A stretch of 64,000 nt of DNA from Rotaria macrura. Taxonomy: Eukaryota > Rotifera > Eurotatoria > Philodinida > Philodinidae. This document shows positions 47,613 through 58,759 of the stretch, in pieces (within the stretch, counting starts at the first letter, position 1; each line of letters begins with the position of its first letter). Both the position numbers and the translations under genes were made by a program. Below the pieces are notes generated by a model. The model had not been told where the DNA came from and searched no databases. It worked only from the letters and a program-made list of their open reading frames with translations. The stretch spans positions 1 through 64,000 of the forward strand of contig OENT01000110.1 in NCBI GenBank assembly GCA_900239685.1. Reading direction: 5' to 3'.

Positions 47613-50600
47613 TCTTCATGTGATATAAACGGTTAAATATAATATTTCATGCATTTCTATTAATATTTAAGTTGATAAACAAGAGAGAAAAACAATAGCA
47701 GTTTTGTTTACATTTCATCAGACATCCGATTAAAATCTACAAGATATGAAGAAGTGAAAATTGAATTCTTATTCTCATTATTATCTTTAATAGCTTACAC
47801 TTTTAGGTAGCATGAATTATTCCAGTTTGCCTTTCATTTGAAAAACAAGACAGATATCTAACTATCACAATTGAGGTTCTATCACATTATTGTAAACTAG
47901 CATTTTTTCGACGTCTGATTTAAACCAATCGTACTATTTTATGAATGTTGATCATTTCTATTGATCCAAATAGTTTGCTGTATTGATGTTTTCAATATAG
48001 ACTAGACATAAAATGATGCATCCTAATCAGAGACTTGAAGAGAAACTGATCATACTCATTACATACGGTAACTAGATCGTCATTGTTACTCACGTAAGTG
48101 AAGTTTACTTTTACCGCATGTAAATACAAAATAACTAAGATAATGATTGATCGATAAAATGTTTATTTTGAAAATATATCTAATCGATTCCACATGACTT
48201 TAATATACGAAACAAAAGACCAGCGTAAGATATCGTTGTTGATGCGATGAACGTCAAGCATTTCACATAAAATCAAAGATCTCATAATGCTACAGACCCT
48301 ACGAAATTTAGTATGAAACTAACGATAAGATCTTGGAATAGAATGAATGCATCAACGCTTTTGAAATAATTTCAGTAAACATATCCACGTGAATATTGAG
48401 TTGTATATCTTTCTATTATTTAAATCTAAGAAATTAGATTCTATCAAAAATAAGCTTGTCGAAACAGATGTTATACGAAATTCTTGTTAGCTACATCCAA
48501 TCTTTTCAAGTTAGTAATGTTTTTGTCTGCTCTCGGAATAAAGTTTATTCATCTTCTTGTAATTCAACAAGAATCGATTTTACCATTCACTAGTTTTCAT
48601 GAAAAATCAGATTTAATTAGCTATTAATTGAAGAATATTGATTTAACTTGAAATTTATTATCTCTGGAAAAACTATATCGATGCTACAAGTAACTTGAAG
48701 TCATGAAAAATGGTTGTGAGTCACCCTTTCTTTTATCTCGAATTAATCTCTCTACAAGTACATATCAATTGAAAAGCGATGAAATCCATTCATAAACGAA
48801 GAAAATAGTTAATATATATTTAGATTCTAAACATGAAAACATATCTATATAATCTTATTTTACTATGGTGTATGCTCAATGCTAAAAAGATTCTTTTTAA
48901 TTTGTCTTCGTAATTCTTTGTACTTTCATTTCAAAAGTATCTCACATAAAATACAAAAAGGGGATTGCCCGAGTAACGCGACATTTCACATATCAAATTT
49001 TCAAAACTATTTTTTCGAAATGGAATGATCTAAACGAATTTTTACATACAATTATTCCACGCTGATTATGACTTCGGTCATTTTCCTTCGAAAAAGCATT
49101 CGGTTTTGGCATTGAACGGCGCTTTAAATTTTCAAAAATAGTGTTTTGAATTTCATATCCAATAAATTTTAGAAAACGCCAAGTGATATACCGTTCGGTG
49201 CAGATGTTAATTCTCTACAAAGCGGCCTGTGTAATTTGTGCTCTGATCTCTTAGGGCAGCTTCTTAGTTGCTGTACAGATAATGAACTCTCATTTCCATG
49301 TGGCAATTAGATATTTTTCATACAACAATGTATATACGACAGTGATCAACTCATATGAGAATTGAATATTTCTAAGCAAGTTTAGTATCCCAAATTAGTT
49401 GAACAAAAAGAGAACTATCACAAAATTAGCTTTATGTTTTGCATTTTTCGTCTGAACAAAAATAATTTAGAAAAAATATTTTTGTTCAGACGAAAACACA
49501 TACAATGCTCGGAAAATACTGGCATCATAAGTTCTAGAAGCCCGAGATTTCACCCAGATTACATCATTCTTGCAAGATGAGTAGAATATAATAAGTTGTG
49601 TCAAATGTCACTTGAACGAACTTTCTAGCTCTTTCAGTTCCTGAGCTAATGGTTTTAAAATTTCCAAGAAGTGTAAGAGTATTACGCTTGGAAAAGTCGA
49701 AAATCTTCTTTGCCTTAGCATGTTCGATTGTTTTCTGTATGAAAAGGTCACTTTAAACGAACTGAAGCATGTAAGAAAATTAGTTCTAGAACACTTGCTG
49801 TAGATCTTAGCAATTTTATTCGTTTGTACAGATGATCATAGCTTGGATGTTATTGTCTCTGTAGGATGAAATGAATCGATTCATATTCATACATTTAGTA
49901 TTTTCGTTAGTCGGTTGGTCAAGAAGTATGAGTAAAACGGCTCTGAAAAATTTGTGAAGAAAATCTATGGATTATAGTTTTCGTATTCAACGAAACTAGA
50001 GTCATATCACACAGAACGTTTGACGATGAAAATAGATTCTCAGGTATTTTATCATGGACTAATAGATAGCTTCTTTCACGCTCAAGTATATCTCTGTGTC
50101 TGAGGATTGTTCTTCTTTTGAGTAAATGCAAATATTGTCATAGATATGCCTTTTAACGGTTGTCAAAATGCAAGATCTTGAATATGATCATTTATACTTG
50201 TTTAGAAATACTTGATGCGGAAGTCCATGAAATAAATCACATCATAATAACTGGCCGTTTTTTATTTTGAGCTTTTCAATCAGCGAGGAATCATTTTCAA
50301 GTCTGATATGTATCTAATAGATTAACAATTTTAATTCTGGATATAAATGTCGACTTTGGTTTCCATAGCAGTATTCTTTTAAAAGTTTAAAATTTCAAAC
50401 ATTGACATCTATTCAATTGTCGATTTTTGATTCTTTTTCTCCTACTATCAAAGAGTCTCTGCCCATCGACACTTATGAGCAGCGATGATAAAGTGATGTG
50501 TCATGGAGGCAGCATGGATTTATGCAGTCAAAAATAAGAGCCTTCTAAGTTAGATTGGTCTAAGATATTTTGAATTCTCATAGATTGACATGGGTTTGGA

Positions 50601-53600
50601 CGTAAAGTTTAATTTTGAAGAAAAAACTGAAAGTTCGTGCCGGCTTGATTATTGGGAACATTTGCCCTGTTCTGGCTTTTCAATGAACGATATCTAAAAT
50701 CAAATAAATAAGTTGGTTTTTCTATTTTCAGCTATTCTACGTTAAAACTTTTCAAAGTAATTGACATCATGTCCTCGTTTTATGACTGTTTCAACGGTGT
50801 CAATGAGTACGTGCTAGTATTTTGAACTCAGCGTCCATATGAAATAGTTCGTTAAAAAGCACAAATTTCAATAGTTTCGTCGAGAATCAAATTCTTTTCG
50901 ACTTGGATCGTCATACTGATGGCTCGCTGGTGTTGTACAATCTTATGCAAATAAAATATTGAAGTCGATATGATGAAACATAGACCATTTGTTCTGCAAG
51001 CTTGACACGTATCTAAAATAAATTTGTATCATAGATCATGATAATCATATTAACAAGAGAAGTAAAATTTTCATTTTATATACAACACAAATCTATGTAT
51101 GAAATCATATAAAACTCACTCAAAAATTAAACAGTTTGCCGATAACGTAACACAATGATTCACATTTTTTCGATCAGAAACACTTCACATAAAATCTTTG
51201 TCGATTCTAATTTCTAATTCATAAACGGTTGTATGCTATATATAGTTCTGCGTGATTTAGAGTAACTGTCGAAATTTTCGTTCTTTCTCTCAAGATACTT
51301 AAAACAAAATACCTACACTTACCTATGCCGCTTCGACGATTATTCATCGATTCGAAATAACTTTAGATGGTTGTCATCGAGTATGTTAAGTATTTCAGTA
51401 ATATTTTCTCTTGTCGTGTTTTATTTTTAAGTTTATAGGAAACAGTTTGCGACCAGCACATAGTGCCCAATTTTACAAAGACATGAAAAGGCAGCTAACA
51501 TCCTTGGAATTCTTAAGATACATTCAGTTATTTCTACAGATCCTAGTATTTGTCACATGTATGAATGGAGCTTAGCACAGTGCTCTATAGAATAGTCTTG
51601 AATTTCTTCTTTCAGCAACATAGAAAAGAGTCCGATATCAAGGACTCATCATCATATTATTACCCTACATAGTTATATTGACTGTTTGCAATACTCAGTA
51701 TGTTTGATTAGATCTAATTGAGATGAGTAAATGTATTATGCTTTTCATATTTTCTCAGAAAGGAGAATAACTGTGAATGATGTTCCGAATCAAATAGAAT
51801 CTTCTCATTAATCATCTTGATTGATCAGATATGAAAATTCATCATCCCTGTAAGGTGTGCTATGGTTTGAGATAATGCTTATTATTATTTGACGGTTATA
51901 CTATTCATTGATCGAATGCATTCTGTATTGGTAAAATACACTCGTTTTTCTCTTTACAAACTGAAAACTGCAATTCTTTAGTTTCTTTCTCGAGGGATTC
52001 AACTTCGAATCAAATGTACCGCGCTTTTGAATAGTTATGAATACCATATTCACGTAATTGCATGACTAGACAGCTACAAAATATACTACAGAATCGATAG
52101 AATGAAACCATAACTCTGTAATTAACTTGTCATATTTTTATTTTATTTTATTTCATAGGATTACTTTTTCAATATTTTCATGTGAATATCGGTTTCGTAC
52201 ATATTTATGAGGAATATTTTACCTTTATTTTTTGATTCGTTAGGATATTGTACGAATAGATACTATCCATTTGTCCAGCTATGTTGTCTCTCACAAAAAT
52301 GGTACGCGAAATCTTATTGTAAGCAATCAAAAGCGTAAGATCTTACATGATTAAAAATAACATTTTCTTTATTTTAAGAAGTAGGAAATTCTCTTACGCA
52401 TTTTTTATTAATGTCTTTTCATTCTAAGTAATTACTTTAAAAATGATGGATGCAATTGGATTGCCGAGGGTTCACGTTTTGACCTGTTATGATAATTAAT
52501 AAGTGTATTGATTCTGATTTGTTCTCTTACACTTCGAAAATTAAACGTTTATAACCGAGTCTAGCAATGGTTATGTTGTTGCTTTATTCATCATATAGTG
52601 TAGTTGAATCATTCACAAAGTACACGTGTTTGTTTGTAGGATAGAATAAAATAAAACAGGAGATGAAACGGAAATATAACAACTCATATTTACATATGAG
52701 ATGTTGCAATAAGAAAACACAACAGAAAAGTTATTCTTAATATTGAAAAGCTGTTCGTCAGTAAAGATTTTATTGTTGAATTTTTTACATGATTTTAGAT
52801 TGATTGTAATCTATTTGAGACCCGTTTTCAAAGAGAAGAAGAAAAATTTTGTACTTGACTATGTTGCTGATGAAGGTCCAGCTCAAGTCAATCAATTGCA
52901 CATTTAACAACAAATATCTGCATAATACGTCACAATTTCGCTATCAATAAAATTCAAAAAATGATTCGAGCTTGACTAATCGATAGACCTCCTTAAATTG
53001 GATTTCGAATGATAGACAATAGCACAAGTTAATAGTGTTAGTTTAATTAGTTGAACTTTTTTTTTTTGAAAAATGTAGTTGACATAAACTTAGAGTACAA
53101 TCTAGAATACAATATTTGCTTTATACTTTGTGAAATTAGTGGAATTCTTGTTGGCTTTCGTCTGTGATCAGTTCTATATTATAAGGAGATTCGTTATTCC
53201 CTGAGTCTTGAAAGTTTTTTATACAAAAGATCTGCTGTTGATTTATTTGATAACCGATTTTGATTAAAACTGTTGAAATTACTACACGCTATTAACAAGA
53301 GATGAATACGTATTCGAAGTTTTCATAATTCTATACACGTTATGCGTTTCAAGTTCAATGGTTGTGAATACTAGATGAAGGAGTCATATTGCAGAAACTA
53401 AACTAATTAGTTGTTTACAATCATTATTTTGATGAAGCAATTAATTATGTTAGCTCAAGAATAAAATCGATATTTCTCTCTACATTTGTTGATTTTTTTT
53501 TCAGATTTGAAGAATAAATAGATAGATGACTGATCGGAACTGAGATCGTTTCTTTTCCGTCCATAATGTGCTTGACTTCGAATTATTTTATATGAGCCAC

Positions 53601-54364
53601 TGTTTTTAGAGATTAACAGGATTTACTGACTTTTTCTAAATATAATGATAAATCGGTTTTAGCGTACATCCGATTAAATTTCCTGTTAATAAAAGACAAT
53701 TAAAAGGTGGCTACTATAATGAAGTTATTCAAATGATAGAACTCATTCGCATCTATTATATTCATTTGACTTAAGGTAAAACTGTGCTGATGGGTTTGTT
53801 ACGAGTCGCCATAACATTATAATAATGAACCTAATCGAATATACTTGTGTCTTATTTATTGTGAGATTGTCACATCACCATCTTCTGAAAATATGTGAAA
53901 ATCTCAGGTCAGTTTTAATAAGTGTAGGTGGTAGCATAGATTTTTGAATGCGTGTTTTAGTTTTCCCTTTAATTAACTTCGGGTGTATTTTATTGGCATT
54001 CATATTATACGTTACCTATCTTCAATAAATGCGCTCTTGGAGAGTCAAGTAGGAACACTTTTCCCGTCAGATACAACTACAATAGAAGTGAATTTCATTA
54101 CACACTGACATACTTTTCGAAGGGTAATATTATGGAATTATTCGAGAAACCTCCCGGACGTTTTCAAATGTTCATATTCCAATGCACAATACTTTGGTAA
54201 TAATTATTGATATAATATTTTATATGACTGCCTATCGCAGGCAGTTATTCCCAAAGCTTAATTAACATTTTGTCACTGACTATATAACTTGTGTCACTCA
54301 CTGTGATTGAATCACAGTTACTCGATAACATGATTGTTAGTAGTTTGTTGAAAGGATTTCATAA
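47613..54364. other. 6.7-kb gene-poor stretch
   Basis: AT-rich; no gene recognised. It contains the perfect hairpin at 49445-49496 and an isolated GTAAGATCTTAC core near 52339. The interval around 48960-49200 is somewhat GC-richer (GGGGATTGCCCGAGTAACGC) and may be the end of an unrecognised mobile element. Confidence 0.4.
49445..49496. repeat. Perfect 20-bp hairpin, 12-base loop
   Basis: TTTTCGTCTGAACAAAAATA (49445-49464) is exactly complementary to 49477-49496. It could be a minimal foldback element, a terminator-like or regulatory stem, or a tiny MITE remnant. No gene lies next to it. Confidence 0.85.
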
Positions 54365-55029
54365 GGTCTACCCCGAACTGATCCCATGCTAACTGGTCCC
54401 ATTTAATTGTGTCCTAATTCTTCCCATATAAAAAAGTCGATTCCTAATTCGTCCCATTCTACTTACGGCCCTGATTAGTTTATCAATTGAGACATATATA
54501 ATTAGTAGCATGAGTGAGGGTGACATCTTGCTACTTTATTTAATAACGTAGTGAATTCGTTGAACCTGTATATGATGTGGAAGATAGTATAGACAACTTA
54601 ACCTTTGTTCCTATCTTTATAGCACCTATTTTATGTTAACATGTTTCGATTTACAACAAGTGAAAGAGCACTAGATGACAAAATAGATGAAAAACTTCTT
54701 GCACTAAGGGACGAATATGAAAAAGGCCTCATAACTGCAAATGAATTAGCTATTGAATAAGGCAAAACAGTGAAGGTTAATAAAAAATTTAACTCTTCGT
54801 CTTAGTTGTCCTTTTTTTTCTACAAATGTACTCAATTTTTTTCTTTTTATTATATATGAAACTTGATATAAAATACATTATAAATGGATGTTATTCTATA
54901 TGTCTTAATTGATAAACTAATCAGGGCCGTAAGTAGAATGGGACGAGTTCGAAATCGACCTTTTTCGATATGGGACGAATTAGGACACAATTAAATGGGA
55001 CCAGTTAGCATGGGATGAGTTATGAGACC
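54365..55029. mobile_element. MITE with ~125-bp terminal inverted repeats
   Basis: 54376-54498 and 54897-55021 are close reverse complements, with weaker extension to GGTCT/AGACC at the very ends. Within each arm the words GTCCCAT and CCTAATTCGTCCCAT recur, so this element also uses an amplified core motif. The internal 400 bp carries a 39-codon ATG frame (54641-54760, MFRFTTSERALDDKIDEKLL) that ends before a GC-poor tail. It may be a leftover of a longer protein. No target duplication is clear. Confidence 0.85.
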
Positions 55030-56840
55030 AGTTCAGGTGACACCTTTCGTACAATTGCATCGATATCGTTGCATGTAGATGTTGCTTGACATGCCAAACA
55101 TATTTTGAATAAATGACAATGGCGGATTAGTATAGATTGATCCAACAACTTCGTCAGGAAATTCGAACAATGAGGCCCCGTTGCTAGTTAAAATATAATC
55201 CCTGATCAATCAATAATTGACGTTCAATATTGAAAGCGAGACAATGTTTCCGCTCAAAATTTTCTGTTTCAAGGTATCCCTTTTGTAGCGTATTTTTCTG
55301 AGAAAGTGACAAGCAGTGTGATCACCACAGATGTTTACTTTGTAAAGTATCAGTTGAAATAATAGTATTCGACTAGATTGGATCAGGGTTTTTCTTTCGA
55401 ATATTAGAAACCCATGTTGATTACCAGTCACTTTCAATTGTGTCTGAAGACGCTCATCCGATTAATAGGAAATCATGAGTTTTCCTTTCAACTACACGGA
55501 CACTTGGAAAGCACCTTTCGTTTCTGACACGCGATAGTTGTATAGCATGACGAGTTGAACCTGATTGAATTCTTTTATCGCATGAAATGTAAGTTCGAAA
55601 GTTTGCGACTAAACTCGAGATGAATGACGCTGTATAGAATGATATCCAATAAAACTTATTTGAAATTAAGGTACGATTTCAAATGGTATTGATGCCATAC
55701 TGTATTCAAAAGTGGCATTGCGAACAACTGAAAGTATTGAAATCATTTGACTGATTCTATAGTTTTGGTTAGTACTGTATTCTTTATATGTTTCACTTCT
55801 TTAACTTTTCTCTTTCATGAACATAAGCAACAAATTATTTCATTCTAGAATTTGTATATTCGTTTTTGCATAATCTATAGTATCATTTTTTGGAATTTAG
55901 TTCATATTTCTAAAGTAGACTCATACAACGTTAGTATAAATACTAGATCGAAATATCAGATAATCGATTGAACGAGACTCATTATTATTTAGAATTTTCG
56001 TAGTTCGATCGATATTTTTTTCTCTCATATTATTAAGACCTATGAGCGTGCAAGGCGATCGACGGTTATCAACTAAACTCGTTTACCGTATTTATCAATG
56101 TATATATATATACACACAGATTGCTTAAGATATAATCGTATCGTTACTTTTTGTGGTTTTTCAGTTACGCTGAAAATTGTGAGAAAAATGTCAATGTCTT
56201 TCGTTATACATCAATAATAAGTGTTAATCTAATATGTTGCGTTTTGATAAGTGTCAAACTGATTCTGATTGTTGTTTTTGTGTTGTATCAAACATTCCCA
56301 ATTGAGCAGAGATTAAACATACAAATGGCATATTAACGAGTAATATTGAATTTATCATTTAAAATCTATTATACGTTGGCAAATATCTTTATTAGGAAGA
56401 TATTTTATGAGTTCATCCCTTTTCTTTGTATTTTCAGCGCATAAACAATGGCTTCTAACTGAAATTCAGCCTTAGAGTCTAAGACTTAAACTTTGCAGAA
56501 GTATAATGATAAATTCAGTTAATTAATAATGTTCGACTGATATTTCTTCTTCTCATCGATGCAATAAGAATAGAAAAAAATCAATTAAATGAATATTGTT
56601 CAACTGTTTGTCTAGCTATGCGTCGTCTCGGTGTGCTGGAAAAATGTCGAAAGTGAAAAATAAAAAAATAATCATGCCGTTAGTATACGGCGATTCTCAT
56701 CACATTTAGTTATTGTTTTTCCTTACGATTTTACTAGTGTAGAATTTTAGCCAGTATTGATAGGGATGACTAACTATTGATAAAAGTAAAATAAAAGAGT
56801 TGAACGAAGAATTATTGTATAACTAAACCTGTACAGTCAT
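55030..56840. other. No gene seen
   Basis: AT-rich sequence with chance frames only. Confidence 0.4.
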
Positions 56841-57108
56841 ATGACTGAAGCTTTCGTAATTTTAACCAGTGAAATTCAAGCAAAATCTCCAGCTATTTCT
56901 TTTATAAATTCAAATAAAGAAAAACCTCTACTATAGTTGGCGATGAATATACTTTTAAAATGAATAAAGCAACAACAATTACTAATTATTGGTTATGCAC
57001 TATTAATGATTGTGCACCTAAAGTTCATACTGATTCAAGTAATCTATTGATGAAAACTGTTGACATTCATAGCCATCTGCAAGAAAAAGAAAAACTTGAG
57101 GTTCGTGA
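56841..57108 (+). pseudogene. Frameshifted FLYWCH zinc-finger fragment
   Basis: ATG at 56841 starts MTEAFVILTSEIQAKSPAIS and runs to NSNKEKPLL, then meets a stop. One base out of frame the protein continues as IVGDEYTFKMNKAT, TNYWLCTINDCAPKVHTD and VDIHSHLQEKEKLEVR. This is the FLYWCH pattern (Y, W-x-C, C near four residues later, H-x-H). FLYWCH domains in rotifers and insects are commonly fused to MULE transposases or found as free-standing DNA-binding proteins. Nothing coding follows. It is a broken gene or transposon fragment, inactivated by a single-base frameshift. Confidence 0.8.
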
Positions 57109-57309
57109 AATAATAACATTTTGTATTTTTTTGTAAAATTTTTCTCACTGTTAAAATTTCAACTTAACGTCACACAATAAAACATGCACTATATATTGCC
57201 AACTCTTTAAAATATGAATTGACAATGTTTCATGTCAATATAATCTTTCGACGTTTTTCCTTCAGACATTAAGACGACCAACCGTCGTCTCAATAATGAT
57301 GTAATACCC

Positions 57310-57640
57310 CATGTAAAAAAAGATCTGATTATAAACGATTTTTTGGGATTAGAAATCTATTTTAATGAAACTGTTATAATCCTAGTTTAATCATTATTTA
57401 GATAGAAAAAATAGATTCTAATCGATTATTTAAGAAATCAATTCGAATGGATGCGATTTTTAATTGACTTTGGGGATTTATCTGATTGAAATGGATTTTA
57501 ATTGATTATAGAAAACATGAAAATCGATTTTAATTGAGTATTTCATTGAAATTAATCTAGTATTGAGGATTATAATTAATTTTTTTTGCGAAATCAAATT
57601 TAATCAGATTTTTCGACCAATTTTTTTACCTGGGTATCCA
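57310..57640. repeat. AATCGATTTTAATTGA motif block
   Basis: Repeated ATCGATT / AATCGAT / TTTTAATTGA words lie in both orientations over 330 bp (AAACGATTTTTTGGGATTAG, TTCTAATCGATTATTTAAG, GGATTTTAATTGATTATAG, AAAATCGATTTTAATTGAG). The core contains the palindrome AATCGATT. It lies about 200 bp after the FLYWCH fragment. Confidence 0.55.
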
Positions 57641-58383
57641 TCGAATCAAGTTGATTCTGGATGATAACTAAACTATCTTAGTTTTTGAATTTTTACTCAA
57701 TTTGGTATGTTGGAAAAGTATTCAAAGTTGTTCGAAGTAGTAGTGCGTAGTATAGTGAGTTCATGATTAAATCTATCGATCGGCAAATTTAGTTTGCTAA
57801 CACACAAATTCTACGAACGTTAGACAAATATCTCATTTCAATCTCGAACGATAATCAGGATCTCTTATTAGTATTCTTGCACACATTTCAACTTTTATCC
57901 ACAATCATTAACAGTTACTCATAATCTACATGTTGCTGCAAATGGATTTGATCTCTAAATAACTGTTGATTTTTTACATTATTCCTCGAATTGAGTGAGA
58001 TTGACCTAAAAATTTCTATGCATATTGATACGTAATACAACATCAAGGTCTCGAATGCCGACTAAATGCGAAAAAACTGTATGAAAGTAAGCAAACGTAG
58101 ATTTAAAACCGACTAACTAATATAATTCAATTGAATTGAACGCACTATTCGATAAGACCCTAATTATATCATTTAGCACTATGAGAAAAGATAATTCAAT
58201 ATCCAACACACATTTGGATATAACTTTCAAAACATTTCATTTGAAAAAGAACGATTGAAAAAATGAAGGACACTTAAAAATATTTATCATTGTAATTTAA
58301 TCGGCAAATATAAAAATCATTTTGAGCGAAAAAAATGCAAATATTTAACTACACAGTTAATTACAAAGTTGTTATTTTGAATG
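57641..58383. other. No gene seen
   Basis: AT-rich intergenic sequence. Confidence 0.4.
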
Positions 58384-58759
58384 ACGCCTTCAGCAGACAA
58401 ATATTTGGAAAAACGCGTTTAAACATTTAATTGAGAGTGCCGTTTGTGGGTCACTAACGCTCATTAACAAAACTCACTTCTTGCGGTTTTTACGCAGAAT
58501 TTTCACTTTCGGAGTCTGAAAATGGATAAAAACTCTAGTCCTCAGCGTTAAAGGGCACAATTATTCGACAACTGAAAAGCCAATTCCTTTAATCCATAAG
58601 AATTAGAGTTTTTATAGGTTTTCACGCTCCAAAAATGATGATTCTACGTAAAAAAAATGTGTTTCTTGCGTTTTGTTAATGAGCGCTAGTGATTCACAAT
58701 CGGCGTTCCCGATTAAATGTTTAAACGCGTTTTTCCAAATGTTTGTCTGCCTGGGGCGT
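58384..58759. mobile_element. 376-bp MITE with long inverted arms
   Basis: The left arm starts ACGCCTTCAGCAGACAAATA and the right arm is its complement (ACGCCCCAGGCAGACAAACA read inwards). A perfect stretch covers TTTGGAAAAACGCGTTTAAAC, and similarity extends about 130 bp, including a shared CTCATTAACAAAA segment. There is no internal coding. The target duplication is unclear. Confidence 0.85.

Noticed and set aside
53690..53775. Segment resembling the C-terminal coding end of the vWA gene (VIQMIELIR versus VTQMIELLR)
   Set aside because: The match covers only about 30 bp with several mismatches and no upstream similarity was seen; likely coincidence.
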